Source of the DNA: an uncultured Acetobacteraceae bacterium
GTDB lineage: Bacteria > Pseudomonadota > Alphaproteobacteria > Acetobacterales > Acetobacteraceae
Direction: 5' to 3'
Assembly (NCBI GenBank): GCA_903918195.1
Contig: CAIXDS010000201.1
Coordinates: 1 to 64,000, forward strand
Length of the DNA stretch: 64,000 nt
The position numbers and the translations under genes were made by a program. Under the pieces are notes generated by a model. The model had not been told where the DNA came from. It searched no databases and saw only the letters and a list, made by a program, of their open reading frames with translations. Position 1 is the stretch's first letter, and the number at the start of each line of letters is the position of its first letter. Positions 41,613 through 51,834 of this stretch are shown here, in pieces.

Positions 41613-42086
41613 CGGTGGCTCCCCCTCCGGGTCCCTTGCACACGGCCGCGCGGCCGCCCCGTGCTGAATAGGAGCACATGGGTCGCCTCACAAGAGAGCG
41701 GTCGGCAGGCAGGGCAATCGGGTGAAGCAAGGCCAGACGGAAGCGATGGCTCGCGAGCCAGGAGACCTGCCACCTCGGTCGTACGTCCTCGGGCGGGGTG
41801 TCTCGGTGGTGCGCTTGCGCGCGGGCACCGTTGGCTGTCCCGGATGTCACAATGCGTTTCCTCCAACCCACGCTCCTGGCTGCCGTTGGAGTGTGAGCGT
41901 GGCTTTTGGTTTCCAGACCTGTGCGCCGAATCCGCCGACCAGTTCGCCCAAGCGGGCGAGCGTAGATGGACGCTGCACGACGCCAAATCCTCTACGGCGC
42001 CGGGAGCGAAATGGCCTTTCGCGAATAAGCCGAGGTAGTATGATCTTTTTGTCAAAGCATCATACCAACCTGACCCGAGGACTCCT
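41613..42086. other. Intergenic region between the peptide transporter and porin 1
   Basis: 474 bp between divergent genes. Open frames exist on both strands but have proline/arginine/cysteine-rich translations with no family resemblance, so none is called. It should carry the promoters of the peptide-transport operon (minus) and of porin 1 (plus). A perfect inverted repeat at 42038-42065 lies just before the porin gene. Codon-like GC bias is weaker here than in the flanking genes. Confidence 0.5.
42038..42065. promoter_or_regulatory. Inverted repeat just upstream of porin 1
   Basis: GTATGAT at 42038-42044 and ATCATAC at 42059-42065 are perfect 7-bp arms separated by 14 bases that include a T-run (CTTTTTGTC). 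It ends 21 bp before the porin ATG, in the expected leader. Either an operator for a dimeric regulator or a leader hairpin; no protein partner can be named. Confidence 0.45.
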
Positions 42087-43538
42087 ATGCACCGGACGCG
42101 GACCGCCGTGCCTCATCCTCAATCGCGTTGCATCCGGCCGGCGCACCGGTTCCGCCGGCTGTTCGCTGGCCGGGTTCTTTCGCTTACCGCGGCCGGCCTG
42201 CTGCTCGCGCCGCACATGGGGCACGCGCAGTCATCCGGTCCGACGCCGCAACCGCCTCCCGTTCCGGTCACGCCGGAACAGGCCGAGCAGGTAACCGAAC
42301 AGCAATGGGCGATCCACGGCCAGACCACCACCACCTGGGGACTTCAGCCGGCATTCCGCTCCCCCTATGAGGGGGCGCATAGCCTGTCCGGGGCGGCGAA
42401 TGGCCGCGAAACCTTCGATCTCACGCTCTATGGCGGCTTCCGTCCCTGGCAGGGTGCGGAAATCTGGGTCAATCCGGAGATCGACCAGGGCTACGGGCTG
42501 GGCAACACTTTCGGTGTCGCCGGCTACCTCAGCGGCGAGGCCTACAAGCTCGGCGCAACCGACCCCTACTTCAAATTGCCGCGCGTCTTCTTCCGCCAGA
42601 CCATCGATCTGGGCGGCGAAACCGAGAACATCGCGCCCGACCTGAACCAGCTTGGCGGCACGCAGACCGCCAACCGGCTGGTGATCACCATCGGCAAGTT
42701 CTCCGTCGTCGACATCTTCGACAACAACACCTACGCGCATAATCCGCGCAGCGACTTCCTGAACTGGTCGGTGCTCGACCTGGGATCGTTCGATTACGCG
42801 GCGGATGCCTGGGGCTTTACCTACGGCGCCGCGGTGGAGTGGTACCAGGGACGCTGGGCCGCCCGGCTCGGCGCGTTCGACCTGACCAACATGCCGAACA
42901 GCTCGTATCTGGCCATCCCGCTGCTGCAGCAGACCCAGTACGTCGGGGAACTGGAGGAGCGGCATACGCTGTGGGATCAGCCCGGCAAGCTGAAGGCCCT
43001 GTACTGGATCAGTTTCGGCAAGCTAGGCACCTACAACGATGCCGTGGCGGTGGGGGCGGCGACCGGGCAGACGCCTTCGACCATCGCGGTGGAACACTGG
43101 CAAAGCAAATACGGCGCCGGGCTGAACCTGGAGCAGCAGATCGCCCCCGATCTCGGCCTGTTCGCCCGCGCCGGCTGGATGCAGGGGAGCGTGGAGGAAA
43201 CCGATTTCACCGATATCGACCAATCGGCGCAGGTCGGACTTTCGCTGGCCGGCACACGCTGGGGGCGGGCGAACGACACGGTGGGGCTGGCCGGCGTGGT
43301 CAATCAGATTTCCCATGCCGCCAAGGTGTATCTGGCCGCCGGCGGGCTGGGCGGGATCATCGGCGATGGCCAACTGCCGCAGGCCGGCCCGGAGCAGATA
43401 CTTGAGACGTATTACAAATACTCTATCGCCAGCTTTGCCAATATTTCCGCCGACTACCAGTTCGTCAACAACCCCGCCTACAACCGCCAGCGCGGCCCCG
43501 CCAACGTGTTTGCACTGCGCCTGCATGCCGAGTTTTGA
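42087..43538 (+). CDS. OprB-type carbohydrate porin, copy 1
   Basis: 483-residue outer-membrane beta-barrel protein. Long signal peptide ending near GHAQS, proline-rich linker, then a barrel with alternating strands, e.g. FDLTLYGGFRPWQGAEIWVN and LNWSVLDLGSFDYAADAW, ending in a C-terminal Phe (LRLHAEF) as required for barrel insertion. Resembles OprB-family porins that admit sugars and small solutes. A close paralogue lies in opposite orientation 1.6 kb downstream. GAGGA precedes the ATG. Confidence 0.88.
   Translation: MHRTRTAVPHPQSRCIRPAHRFRRLFAGRVLSLTAAGLLLAPHMGHAQSSGPTPQPPPVPVTPEQAEQVTEQQWAIHGQTTTTWGLQPAFRSPYEGAHSLSGAANGRETFDLTLYGGFRPWQGAEIWVNPEIDQGYGLGNTFGVAGYLSGEAYKLGATDPYFKLPRVFFRQTIDLGGETENIAPDLNQLGGTQTANRLVITIGKFSVVDIFDNNTYAHNPRSDFLNWSVLDLGSFDYAADAWGFTYGAAVEWYQGRWAARLGAFDLTNMPNSSYLAIPLLQQTQYVGELEERHTLWDQPGKLKALYWISFGKLGTYNDAVAVGAATGQTPSTIAVEHWQSKYGAGLNLEQQIAPDLGLFARAGWMQGSVEETDFTDIDQSAQVGLSLAGTRWGRANDTVGLAGVVNQISHAAKVYLAAGGLGGIIGDGQLPQAGPEQILETYYKYSIASFANISADYQFVNNPAYNRQRGPANVFALRLHAEF
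43401..43456 (+). repeat. Left arm of a 56-bp perfect inverted repeat (within porin 1)
   Basis: The 56 bases from 43401 to 43456 are identical to the reverse complement of 45262-45317 in porin 2. They encode LETYYKYSIASFANISAD in both. Bases flanking the run differ at synonymous positions, so identity stops sharply. Confidence 0.9.
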
Positions 43539-43667
43539 AATCCGGTCGTGCGCCTGACAGCATCAGGCGACCGCACCGGGGCGCCTTTCCGTCCGATTTC
43601 GCGGCAACGCTAGCCAACCCCAACCATGCGGGCGATAGTCACACCCCCCATCGGGACGGAGACGCCC

Positions 43668-45146
43668 GTGCGCGCTGTTTTCCTCGCTGCCACCCTTCTG
43701 CTGGCGGTTCCCGCCTACGCCCAGACCGGACCTGCGCCTGCCGCCGCCCGGCCGGACGCCGCGCGTCCGGAGGCCGAGGCATGCCCGCCGCTGCCGGCGG
43801 ACAGCGTGACCCAGCACACCCTGCCCCTCCCCGGGCGGACGCTGCATTTCATCGCCACCGCCGGCGCGTTCCGCCTCACCGATGCCCAGGGCAAGGCACA
43901 GGCGGATATCGCCTATACCTCCTACACGCTGGACGGCGCCGACCCGTCCACCCGCCCGGTGGCCTTCGCGGTGAACGGCGGCCCCGGCGCATCCTCGGCC
44001 TGGCTGCAGCTGGGCGCGATGGGCCCCTGGCGGCTGGCGCTGCAGGGACCGCCCATCCCCTCCGCACCGCCCGTGCCAACGCCCAATGCCGAGACCTGGC
44101 TGGACTTCGCCGATCTGGTGTTCATCGACCCGCCCGGCACCGGCTTCAGCCGGCTGGCCAGCGGGGCGGACGAATTGCGGCGGAAATTCTACTCGGTCGA
44201 AGGCGACATTCCGCCGCTCGCCGAAGTGATCCGCCGCTGGACGGTCAGGCAGGCGCGCACCGCCTCGCCCCGGCTGATCGTGGGCGAAAGCTATGGCGGG
44301 TTCCGCGGCCCGCGCCTGGTGCACGCACTGCAGACCGGCGAGGGGCTGGGCGTGACCGGGCTGGTGCTGGTTTCGCCGGTGCTGGATTTCGGCTGGACGA
44401 ATTTCGGCACCGACCCGATGTCGCTGGCCGGCCGGCTGCCCTCGATGGCCGCGGTGGCGGCCGAGACAGCCGGCCACGAGCCGGATCTGGCAGGGGTCGA
44501 GCAATATGCCGCCACCGAGTTCCTCGCCGACCTGCTGCGCGGGCCGCGCGATGCGGCGGCGGTCGAGCGCCTGACCGCCCGGGTGGCGGCGCTGACCGGG
44601 CTCGATCCCGCGCTGGTGCGCCGCCGGGCCGGACGGATCGACCTGGACACCTTCCAGAGCGAGCGGGTGCGCGGCGAAATGACGAGCCTGTATGACGGAA
44701 CCATCGCCTCCCCGGATGCCACGCCCACCGCCCCGTGGCACGACCAGCCCGACGCCGTGCTGGATGCGCTGCGGGCGCCGCTGACCAGCACCATGCTCGC
44801 GCTCTACCAGATTCTCGGCTGGCAGCCCGAGGGCCAGTACCAGGTGCTGAACGAGGACGTAGCAAGCGCCTGGGACTGGGGACACGGGTTGCATCGCCCG
44901 AATTCCGTGCAGCAACTGCGCACCGCGCTGGCGCTCGACCCCGCGCTGCGCGTGCTGGTGGCGCATGGGCGCGACGACCTGGTGACGCCCTATTTCGCCA
45001 CCAAGCTGCTGCTGGCGCAATTGCCCGAGATCGGCGCGCCCGACCGGGTGCGGCTGCTGGTCACGCCCGGCGGGCACATGCTGTATTTGCGCGATGCCAG
45101 CCGGGCGGCACTGCGGGACGCGGCGCGAGCGCTGGTGGAGCGGTAA
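43668..45146 (+). CDS. S10-family serine carboxypeptidase-like protein, exported
   Basis: 492 residues from GTG 43668, which has GGAG eight bases upstream and starts a signal peptide (MRAVFLAATLLLAVPAYAQ); ATG 43626 is the alternative. Catalytic features: FAVNGGPGASSAWLQLGA (oxyanion region), the nucleophile in VGESYGGFRG, Asp in AHGRDDLVTPY and His in TPGGHMLYL. Serine carboxypeptidases trim C-terminal residues of peptides, here in the periplasm. It lies between two porin paralogues and near the peptide transporter, which would suit peptide scavenging (inference). Confidence 0.9.
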   Translation: MRAVFLAATLLLAVPAYAQTGPAPAAARPDAARPEAEACPPLPADSVTQHTLPLPGRTLHFIATAGAFRLTDAQGKAQADIAYTSYTLDGADPSTRPVAFAVNGGPGASSAWLQLGAMGPWRLALQGPPIPSAPPVPTPNAETWLDFADLVFIDPPGTGFSRLASGADELRRKFYSVEGDIPPLAEVIRRWTVRQARTASPRLIVGESYGGFRGPRLVHALQTGEGLGVTGLVLVSPVLDFGWTNFGTDPMSLAGRLPSMAAVAAETAGHEPDLAGVEQYAATEFLADLLRGPRDAAAVERLTARVAALTGLDPALVRRRAGRIDLDTFQSERVRGEMTSLYDGTIASPDATPTAPWHDQPDAVLDALRAPLTSTMLALYQILGWQPEGQYQVLNEDVASAWDWGHGLHRPNSVQQLRTALALDPALRVLVAHGRDDLVTPYFATKLLLAQLPEIGAPDRVRLLVTPGGHMLYLRDASRAALRDAARALVER

Positions 45147-45179
45147 GGAGGCAGCCGGGGCGCTGGCGTGGATTGTGCG

Positions 45180-46658
45180 TCAGAACTGGGCGTGCAGCCG
45201 CAACGCGAACGCGGATACGGGACCGCGTTCGCGATTATAGGCCGGATTGTTGACGAACTGATAGTCGGCGGAAATATTGGCAAAGCTGGCGATAGAGTAT
45301 TTGTAATACGTCTCAAGGATCTGCTCTGGACCCGCCTTCGGCAGCTGGCCGTCGCCGATGATCCCGCCCAGCCCGCCGGCCGCCAGATAGTCCTTGCCGG
45401 CATGGGAAATCTGGTTGACCACGCCGGCCAGCCCCACCGTGTCGTCCGGCCGCCCCCAGCGCGTACCGGCCAGCGACAGGCCGATTGACGCCGACTGGTT
45501 GATGTCGGTGAAATCGACCTCCTCCACGCTCCCCTGCGACCAGCCTGCGCGGGCAAACATGCCGAGATCGGTCGTGATCTGCTGTTCCAGGTTGAACCCC
45601 ACCCCGTACTTGCTCTGCCAGTGGCGCACATCCCCCGTTACCGGCGTCTGGCCAGTCGCCGCCCCCACCGCGAGCGCGTCGTTGTAGGTGCCGAGATTGC
45701 CGAACGTGATCCAGTACAGTGCCTTGAGCTTGCCGGGCTGATCCCACAGCGTATGCCGCTCTTCCAGTTCCGCAACGTACTGGTTCTGCTGCAACAGCGG
45801 TACGGCGAGGTAAGCGCTGTTCGGCATGTTGGTCATGTCAAACGCCCCGACCCTGGCGGTCCAGCGTCCCTGGTACCATTCCGCCGCGGCGCCGTAGGTG
45901 AAGCCCCAGGCATCCGCCGCATAGTCGAAAGACCCGAGGTCGAGGACCGCCCAGTTCAGAAAGTCGCCGCGCGGGTCATGCGCAAATCGGTTGGTATCGA
46001 ATATGTCGACGACCGAGAACTTGCCGATGGTGATCACCACGCGGTTCGCCGTCTGCGTGCCACCAAGCTGGTTCAGGTCGGGGTCGAGTTTCTCCTCTTC
46101 GCCGCCCAGATCGATGGTCTGGCGCAGGAATGCGCGTGCCAGCCGGCCATAGGGGTCGGTCGCGCCGAGCTTGTAGGCCTCGCCGCTGAGATAGCCGGCG
46201 ACGCCGAGGCTGTTGCCCAGCCCGAAACCCTGGTCGATCTCCGGATTGACCCAGAACTCCGCCCCTTGCCACAAACGAACGCCGCCATAGATCGTAATAT
46301 CGAACGTTTGCCGGCCATTGGCATCCGGCGGCAGGCTGTGCGCTCCCACATAGGGGGAGCGGAACCCCGGCTGACCCTGCCAGACGAAGGTGCTCTGCCC
46401 GTGGAGCGCCCATTGCTCCTCGGGCTCCTGTTCGGCCTGCGCTGGCGTAATCAGAATGGGTTCCGGTTGCGGCGTCGGGCCGAGTGCCTGGGCGCGGCTC
46501 GTTTGTGGCGCAGACAGCAGGCTGAAAACCACCAGGACAAGAGCCGTCGGACATTTCGATACAAAAGGCCGGAGAAAAGGCGCACGGAGGCACGGGGCGC
46601 CACCAGTCAGGATCGGCATCGTCGGTTCGGTGTGGGCAGTCGGCATGAGGAAATCCAT
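45180..46658 (-). CDS. OprB-type carbohydrate porin, copy 2
   Basis: Paralogue of the porin at 42087-43538: the same barrel blocks (WVNPEIDQGFGLGNSLGVAG, LNQLGGTQTANRVVITIGK) and the same C-terminal LRLHAQF. Signal peptide cleaved near SRAQA. Start uncertain: ATG 46658 (AAAGG four bases upstream) is used, with in-frame ATGs at 46679, 46646 and 46619. Orientation is opposite to copy 1, so the pair brackets the carboxypeptidase gene. Probably admits small solutes; substrate unknown. Confidence 0.87.
   Translation of the reverse strand: MDFLMPTAHTEPTMPILTGGAPCLRAPFLRPFVSKCPTALVLVVFSLLSAPQTSRAQALGPTPQPEPILITPAQAEQEPEEQWALHGQSTFVWQGQPGFRSPYVGAHSLPPDANGRQTFDITIYGGVRLWQGAEFWVNPEIDQGFGLGNSLGVAGYLSGEAYKLGATDPYGRLARAFLRQTIDLGGEEEKLDPDLNQLGGTQTANRVVITIGKFSVVDIFDTNRFAHDPRGDFLNWAVLDLGSFDYAADAWGFTYGAAAEWYQGRWTARVGAFDMTNMPNSAYLAVPLLQQNQYVAELEERHTLWDQPGKLKALYWITFGNLGTYNDALAVGAATGQTPVTGDVRHWQSKYGVGFNLEQQITTDLGMFARAGWSQGSVEEVDFTDINQSASIGLSLAGTRWGRPDDTVGLAGVVNQISHAGKDYLAAGGLGGIIGDGQLPKAGPEQILETYYKYSIASFANISADYQFVNNPAYNRERGPVSAFALRLHAQF
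45262..45317 (-). repeat. Right arm of the 56-bp perfect inverted repeat (within porin 2)
   Basis: Reverse complement of 43401-43456, without a mismatch over 56 bases. The two arms face each other across about 1.8 kb containing the whole S10 peptidase gene. Confidence 0.9.
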
Positions 46659-46775
46659 CGAACCTTTAAAAGTCGGCATCCGTTACCGGTGATTACGTGC
46701 GATCGGCAATCAAACAGCCGCCACAGTCAGCGTTGGAGGACCCTAGTGCATAGACAGCGAACATTCCATGACAAC

Positions 46776-46798
46776 CAAAGGAATTTTAACTTCCTTTG
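46776..46798. promoter_or_regulatory. Inverted repeat upstream of porin 2
   Basis: CAAAGGAA at 46776-46783 and TTCCTTTG at 46791-46798 form perfect 8-bp arms around TTTTAAC. It lies about 120 bp before the porin 2 start and 110 bp after the lipoprotein gene that is read in the same direction, so it could be an operator for the porin or a terminator for the upstream gene. No downstream T-run on the minus strand, which favours an operator. Confidence 0.4.
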
Positions 46799-46907
46799 TC
46801 ACGAAACAACTCTGTGTCACGATCCGTCACAGCGACTCAAACTTGCGTTGCCACCGGCGGAAATGCTGTTTGCCGCACCCGGCTAAACGGCCACCACCAT
46901 TTTCGTC

Positions 46908-47786
46908 TTACTCGAACTCCGTCTCCCGGCGGTACAGAATCTGTTCGTTGGCGGCGTGCCACGCGGCATTATCGCTCAATCGTTTCCGTCCGTTCAAACG
47001 GCCGGTCAGCACACTGAACAACCGGATGCCGGTCTGAACGTCGATCTCTTCCACGCCGGCCATCCACACTTGCGCATCAAGACGATCGGTGCGGATTTTC
47101 TGATCCAGCAGACAGGAGAATACCAACGTGTCGCGGCCATGCTCGCGATGCATGCCTTCCGGACGGCACGCCATCACGATATCCAACGGGAACGGCACGG
47201 CCAGGCGCACCGGCAGCGCCAGGGTATCATTTGGACTGATCACCTGGCGTGCCGTGAGGCCGATATCGCGGGCCAGAATCTCCGCGGCGTCGCGGACATC
47301 CGACCCCTGCGCAAGCAGCCCGGTATCGCCCGGCCCGGCTGGCCGCGCCACGCCGCTGCTGTTGCGCTCCATGCGCAACACCAACGGCGACGCCGAGGGT
47401 TGATTGATATTGCCGACACTCGCCGTGATGTCCGCCGTATCGTGGCCGGAAAGCAAAGCCGAGAACCCGATGCAGGTGCCGTAGACGTCAGCAACCTGGG
47501 TCTCGCCAACGCGCCAACGGGTGGCCGTATGCGAAACGCGTGTCGTGTCGCATTGGCGCGCAAACGGACCCCAGGCCGCCTCCATCGCCTCAACCGGCCG
47601 GCTCATGGGGGCGTCGGCGGTCGGTGCCGGTGCGCAGCCGGTCAGCGACGCCGCAACGACGACGACCCAACAGGCGAAGGCACACGCCGCAGGTTGCAGG
47701 ATGACGCGGCCTCGGCTTCGCCGGGCCCGCTGGCGACATCGCTGCCCGGTCTGCCCAAGCGCTTCATCCGCGATGTCCGGTGTCAT
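46908..47786 (-). CDS. Unknown lipoprotein-like protein
   Basis: 292 residues. A lipobox-like VVAASLTGC places the lipidated Cys at about residue 51, after an unusually long basic N-terminus (QRCRQRARRSRGR); no better start codon exists nearer the hydrophobic core, so the start is uncertain. The mature part has no family I recognise; it contains paired cysteines (RQCDTTR, YGTCIGF) and ends ILYRRETEFE. Stands alone between porin 2 and cobT. Confidence 0.6.
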   Translation of the reverse strand: MTPDIADEALGQTGQRCRQRARRSRGRVILQPAACAFACWVVVVAASLTGCAPAPTADAPMSRPVEAMEAAWGPFARQCDTTRVSHTATRWRVGETQVADVYGTCIGFSALLSGHDTADITASVGNINQPSASPLVLRMERNSSGVARPAGPGDTGLLAQGSDVRDAAEILARDIGLTARQVISPNDTLALPVRLAVPFPLDIVMACRPEGMHREHGRDTLVFSCLLDQKIRTDRLDAQVWMAGVEEIDVQTGIRLFSVLTGRLNGRKRLSDNAAWHAANEQILYRRETEFE

Positions 47787-48057
47787 GTCCGATCCCTCGA
47801 GATCAGTGCCTTGCCACCGTTCACGTTAGGGCGTGCCGCACGGATCGGCAACGTGTCGCTTGTCGGCCCGATCCTGTTGCTGGAGTGGTCTGTCGCCTGT
47901 TCACCGCGGCACTGATCCTTTTCGCGCGCATCGTGCCGGTGCTCAGCCAGGCGGTCAGCGTGTGCGGGCTGTAATGCAATGGCCGCTTCCATGCAATTAC
48001 AGTCACGTGACAGTTACGGCTCGGACGTTTCCCGTGCGAAGCCCCGGCCCGTGCCGC

Positions 48058-49935
48058 TCAGGCCACCAAAGCCGACCGCTCGCTCGCCGCCCGCGCCCAG
48101 GCCAGCCCGGCATCTTCGTCGAACAACTCGGTCAGCTTCTTCATCATCGTGCCACCCAGTTCTTCAGCATCCACGATGGTTACCGCACGGCGGTAGTACC
48201 GCGTCACGTCATGGCCGATGCCGATGGCGTTCAGCTCCACCATGTCGCGCGATTCAATGTCGCGGATCACCTCGCGCAGGTGCCTCTCCAGGTAGTTGCC
48301 CGGGTTCACCGACAGGGTGGAATCGTCCACCGGCGCGCCGTCGCTGATGACCATCAGAATACGCCGGTGTTCGGTGCGCAGCAGCAGGCGGCGATACGCC
48401 CATTGCAGCGCCTCGCCGTCGATATTCTCCTTCAGCAGCCCCTCGCGCAACATCAGGCCGAGATTCTTCCGGCTGCGCCGCCAGGGCGCGTCGGCCGATT
48501 TGTAGATGATGTGGCGCAGATCGTTCAGCCGCCCCGGGTTGCGCGGCTTGCCGTCGGCCACCCAGCGTTCCCGGCTCTGGCCGCCCTTCCAGGCCCGGGT
48601 GGTGAAGCCCAGCACCTCAACCTTCACCGCGCAACGCTCCAGCGTGCGCGCCAGGATGTCGCCGCACATGGCAGCCACGGTGATCGGCCGGCCGCGCATC
48701 GAGCCGGAATTGTCGATCAGCAGCGTCACCACGGTGTCGCGGAAATCGGTGTCGCGCTCGCGCTTGTAGGACAGCGCCTGCAGCGGGTTCACCACCACCC
48801 GCGCCAGCCGGCCGGCATCCAGCAGCCCTTCCTCGAGATCGAAATCCCAGGCGCGGGTCTGCTGCGCCAGCAACCGACGTTGCAGCCGGTTGGCGAGCTT
48901 GGCCACCACCCCCTGCAGGTGCTGCAATTGCTGGTCGAGCTGCTGACGCAGCCGGGTGAGTTCCTCGGGATCGCACAGATCCTCGGCCGACACTTCCTCG
49001 TCGCAGGAGCGGGTATAGGCGCGGTAGCCGATTTCGGAATCGACCGAGGGCCGCTCGCGGCGCGGCTGCGGGCCACCCGGACGGTCCTCGCCCTCCGCCG
49101 CCGTCGCCGTGTCGTCGCGGTCGTCGCCGGACTCGTCGTCGGAAGCCTGGCCGTCCATCTGCTCGGGCTGGGCGCCCAGCGTGCTGTCGGCGTCGGACTC
49201 GCTTTGCCCCTCGCCGTCCGGCGCGTTGTCCTGCTGGCCGGATTGCTCGCCGGCATCGTCGCCCGCGTCGTTGTTGTCCGGTTCGGCATCCACCTCGGCC
49301 TCGGCCAGGTCGAGGGCGGCGAGCAGCTTGCGGGCGGCACGGGTGAAGGCGGTCTGGTTGTCCTGCGTGGCGGCCATTTCGGACAGCGCATTGTCGGCAG
49401 CCTCGCCGAGCGTGCCGCGCCACAAATTCAGCACCCGGCGGGCGGCCTCCGGACTGGGCTCGCCGGACATCCGCTCGCGCGCCAGCATGGACAAGGCCGC
49501 CGCGACCGGCAGCTGGTCCTTGAGGGTCATGCGGTCGTAGCCCTCGGCCTCGCACTCATCGGCCAGCCGCGCCCGCAGATTGGCGGCGACGCCGGCCATG
49601 AAGCGGGCGCCGACCACCTCGACTCGGGCCTGTTCGAGCTGGTCGTAGGCGTCGCGCGCCTCGCGGCGGGCCGGGGCGCGGGCGGCGTGCACGGCATCGT
49701 CATGATGGCGCAGCCGCAGGGCGAGGCTGTCGGCCGCCCCGCGCAACCGGGCGATCTCCGCAGGCGGCAGGGCGCGGGTGGGCAATGGCAGCCGCGCCCG
49801 CTTGCCGGCCAGGCCGCAGGGGCCGGGCTGGAAAGCGACCTGCACCTCGCGGCAATCGGCCAGCGCGCGCAACACACCGGTGGTGGCGCGCTTGAATTCT
49901 TCCGACCGCGTGGTGTCCTTGCCGCCGCCGCTCAT
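48058..49935 (-). CDS. cobT: Cobaltochelatase subunit CobT
   Basis: 625 residues. Partner of CobS in the ATP-dependent CobNST cobalt chelatase of aerobic cobalamin synthesis. N-terminal helical domain, a strongly acidic low-complexity middle (about 225-290, rich in D/E/Q), then a VWA domain with the metal-site motif [11 protein letters not shown] around residue 405 and [12 protein letters not shown]. Lies 30 bp after cobS. CobN is not in the window, as is common in alphaproteobacteria where cobST is unlinked. Confidence 0.95.
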   Translation of the reverse strand: MSGGGKDTTRSEEFKRATTGVLRALADCREVQVAFQPGPCGLAGKRARLPLPTRALPPAEIARLRGAADSLALRLRHHDDAVHAARAPARREARDAYDQLEQARVEVVGARFMAGVAANLRARLADECEAEGYDRMTLKDQLPVAAALSMLARERMSGEPSPEAARRVLNLWRGTLGEAADNALSEMAATQDNQTAFTRAARKLLAALDLAEAEVDAEPDNNDAGDDAGEQSGQQDNAPDGEGQSESDADSTLGAQPEQMDGQASDDESGDDRDDTATAAEGEDRPGGPQPRRERPSVDSEIGYRAYTRSCDEEVSAEDLCDPEELTRLRQQLDQQLQHLQGVVAKLANRLQRRLLAQQTRAWDFDLEEGLLDAGRLARVVVNPLQALSYKRERDTDFRDTVVTLLIDNSGSMRGRPITVAAMCGDILARTLERCAVKVEVLGFTTRAWKGGQSRERWVADGKPRNPGRLNDLRHIIYKSADAPWRRSRKNLGLMLREGLLKENIDGEALQWAYRRLLLRTEHRRILMVISDGAPVDDSTLSVNPGNYLERHLREVIRDIESRDMVELNAIGIGHDVTRYYRRAVTIVDAEELGGTMMKKLTELFDEDAGLAWARAASERSALVA

Positions 49936-49965
49936 TCCCGCCGCGTCTCCCCCGTCCGATCGTGG

Positions 49966-51006
49966 TCAGGCGCTGCGGCGGATCAGGCTGCCGGTCGGCA
50001 GTTCCTCGTTGAAGCAGCGCTGGTAGTACTCGGCCACCGTGCTGCGCTCGGCCTCGTCGCACTTGTTGAGGAAGGTCATGCGGAAGGCGAAACCGATCTC
50101 GCCGAAGATTCGGGCATTCTCGGCCCAGGTGATGACCGTGCGCGGTGACATCACGGTGGAGATATCGCCATTGATGAAGCCGGCGCGGGTGAGTTCGGCC
50201 AGCGCCACCATGCTCTCGATGCGCTTCTTTTCCGCCTTGTTGGTAGAGTCCAGCCCGAGCTTCGCCATCACGATCTCGGTCTCCTGCGCGTGCGGCAGGT
50301 AGTTGAGCGTGGCGACGATGTTCCAGCGGTCCATCTGGCCCTGATTGATCTGCTGGGTGCCGTGATACAGCCCGGTCGTATCGCCCAGCCCCACCGTGTT
50401 GGCGGTCGAAAACAGCCGGAAACTGCGGTGCGGGCGGATCACCCGGTTCTGGTCCAGCAGGGTCAGCTTGCCCTCGACTTCCAGCACGCGCTGGATGACG
50501 AACATCACATCCGGGCGGCCGGCGTCGTACTCGTCGAACACCAGCGCGCAGGCGTGCTGCAGTGTCCAGGGCAGGATGCCCTCGCGGAATTCCGTCACCT
50601 GCTTGCCGTCCTTGAGGACGATGGCGTCCTTGCCGATCAGGTCGATGCGGCTGATATGGCTGTCCAGGTTGACGCGGATGCAGGGCCAGTTCAGCCGCGC
50701 CGCCACCTGCTCGATATGGGTGGACTTGCCGGTGCCATGGTAGCCCTGGATCATCACCCGCCGGTTGAAGGCGAAGCCGGCCAGGATGGCCAGCGTCGTA
50801 TCGCGGTCAAAGCGGTAGGCCGGGTCCACGTCGGGAACATGCTCGGTGCGGATCGAGAAGGCCGGCACCTCCATGTCGCTGTCGACGCCGAAGGTCTCGC
50901 GCGCATTGATGGTGATGTCCGGTAGGTCGATCGCCGAGGTGGGCGCCAGGAGGGGCCCCAGGGCGGGCGAGCTGCGGGGATCGGAGAGGGCGGCAACCTT
51001 GGTCAT
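49966..51006 (-). CDS. cobS: Cobaltochelatase subunit CobS (AAA+ ATPase)
   Basis: 346 residues. AAA+ protein with Walker [11 protein letters not shown] at about 88-97, Walker [11 protein letters not shown], and the family segment [12 protein letters not shown]. It forms a ring with CobT that powers cobalt insertion into hydrogenobyrinic acid diamide. Start ATG 51006 gives MTKVAALSD and avoids an upstream stretch unlike CobS. Transcribed after a DnaJ-domain gene and before cobT. Confidence 0.95.
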   Translation of the reverse strand: MTKVAALSDPRSSPALGPLLAPTSAIDLPDITINARETFGVDSDMEVPAFSIRTEHVPDVDPAYRFDRDTTLAILAGFAFNRRVMIQGYHGTGKSTHIEQVAARLNWPCIRVNLDSHISRIDLIGKDAIVLKDGKQVTEFREGILPWTLQHACALVFDEYDAGRPDVMFVIQRVLEVEGKLTLLDQNRVIRPHRSFRLFSTANTVGLGDTTGLYHGTQQINQGQMDRWNIVATLNYLPHAQETEIVMAKLGLDSTNKAEKKRIESMVALAELTRAGFINGDISTVMSPRTVITWAENARIFGEIGFAFRMTFLNKCDEAERSTVAEYYQRCFNEELPTGSLIRRSA

Positions 51007-51083
51007 CAGCCAGTCATCCCGTGGTTCTTGCCGGCAGACTATACACGTAGGCCGGCTAAAGGTAGGCGCCAGACGGGGTGCTG

Positions 51084-51668
51084 TCATCCGGCGGCGGCGC
51101 GCGGCTCGGCAAGGCGGGTGCGCAGCGCGGCGTAAGCGAGGTTGATGGTCTTGAGGCGTTCCTCGGCGGCGCGATCGCCGTTGTTCGCGTCCGGGTGGTG
51201 CCGCTTGGCCAGTTCCTTGTAGCGGGTCTTCACCTCGTCCATGGTCACCGGCCAGCCCAGGCCCAGCGTGGCCAGCGGCTCGCGCATCTCCGCCGGCACC
51301 TCGGCCCCGACGCGGCCGCCGCGGCGGCCCTGGAACCCGGCCGCGTTGAGGATATGCAGCGGGTCGCCGGCAACCGCGTCGTCCAGCCGCGCGCCCACAT
51401 GGCCGAGCGGCCAGGACGGGCGCTGCCAGGCGGTGTCGGCGCGCAACTGCGCTTCGATCTCGCCGGGGCTCATGCCCTTATAGAAGTCCCAGGCGGCATT
51501 GTAGCCGCGCACGTGGTCGAGGCAGAACCACCAGTACTCGGCGAGTTGAAACCGCGATTTCGGCGCCCGGTACTCGCCTGGAGCACCGCATCCGGGCATG
51601 TCACAATGTCGGCCCGGCGCGTCCGGGTCGGGCGCATAGGCCCGGGGGCGGGAAGAGCGTCGGGTCAT
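51084..51668 (-). CDS. DnaJ-domain protein (alphaproteobacterial type linked to cobS)
   Basis: 194 residues. The N-terminal half has [17 protein letters not shown] and [17 protein letters not shown], a cysteine-containing conserved block; the C-terminal half is a J domain with the HPD motif in [12 protein letters not shown] domains stimulate Hsp70 ATPase. The position next to cobS and bolA is recurrent in alphaproteobacteria. Start at ATG 51668. Client protein unknown. Confidence 0.9.
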   Translation of the reverse strand: MTRRSSRPRAYAPDPDAPGRHCDMPGCGAPGEYRAPKSRFQLAEYWWFCLDHVRGYNAAWDFYKGMSPGEIEAQLRADTAWQRPSWPLGHVGARLDDAVAGDPLHILNAAGFQGRRGGRVGAEVPAEMREPLATLGLGWPVTMDEVKTRYKELAKRHHPDANNGDRAAEERLKTINLAYAALRTRLAEPRAAAG

Positions 51669-51834
51669 TTCACGATATGTGCGGTGATCGCGCCGGTTTG
51701 CAAAGAGGATTTCGCGGCCGCCAGCCACGCGAGAACAGATTCACCTGAAACGGGAAAACACATACTCCTGTACCGGCCAACGCCCCCTCCGCCGCTCTTG
51801 GCATGCACGCCGGAACCAGCGATTATCACTCCCC

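Noticed and set aside
41609-42055. Open frames on both strands between the peptide transporter and porin 1
   Set aside because: Translations rich in Pro, Arg, Ser and Cys, no start with a convincing ribosome site, no family; treated as intergenic.
47787-48057. Possible cobalamin riboswitch near cobST
   Set aside because: cobS is transcribed from the right, and neither this gap nor the region before cobS showed a B12-box-like sequence by eye.
47833-50148. 771-codon open frame on the plus strand across cobT/cobS
   Set aside because: It is antisense to two well-recognised genes; its translation is rich in R, G, H, Q and has no domain. Long antisense frames are expected at about 70% GC.
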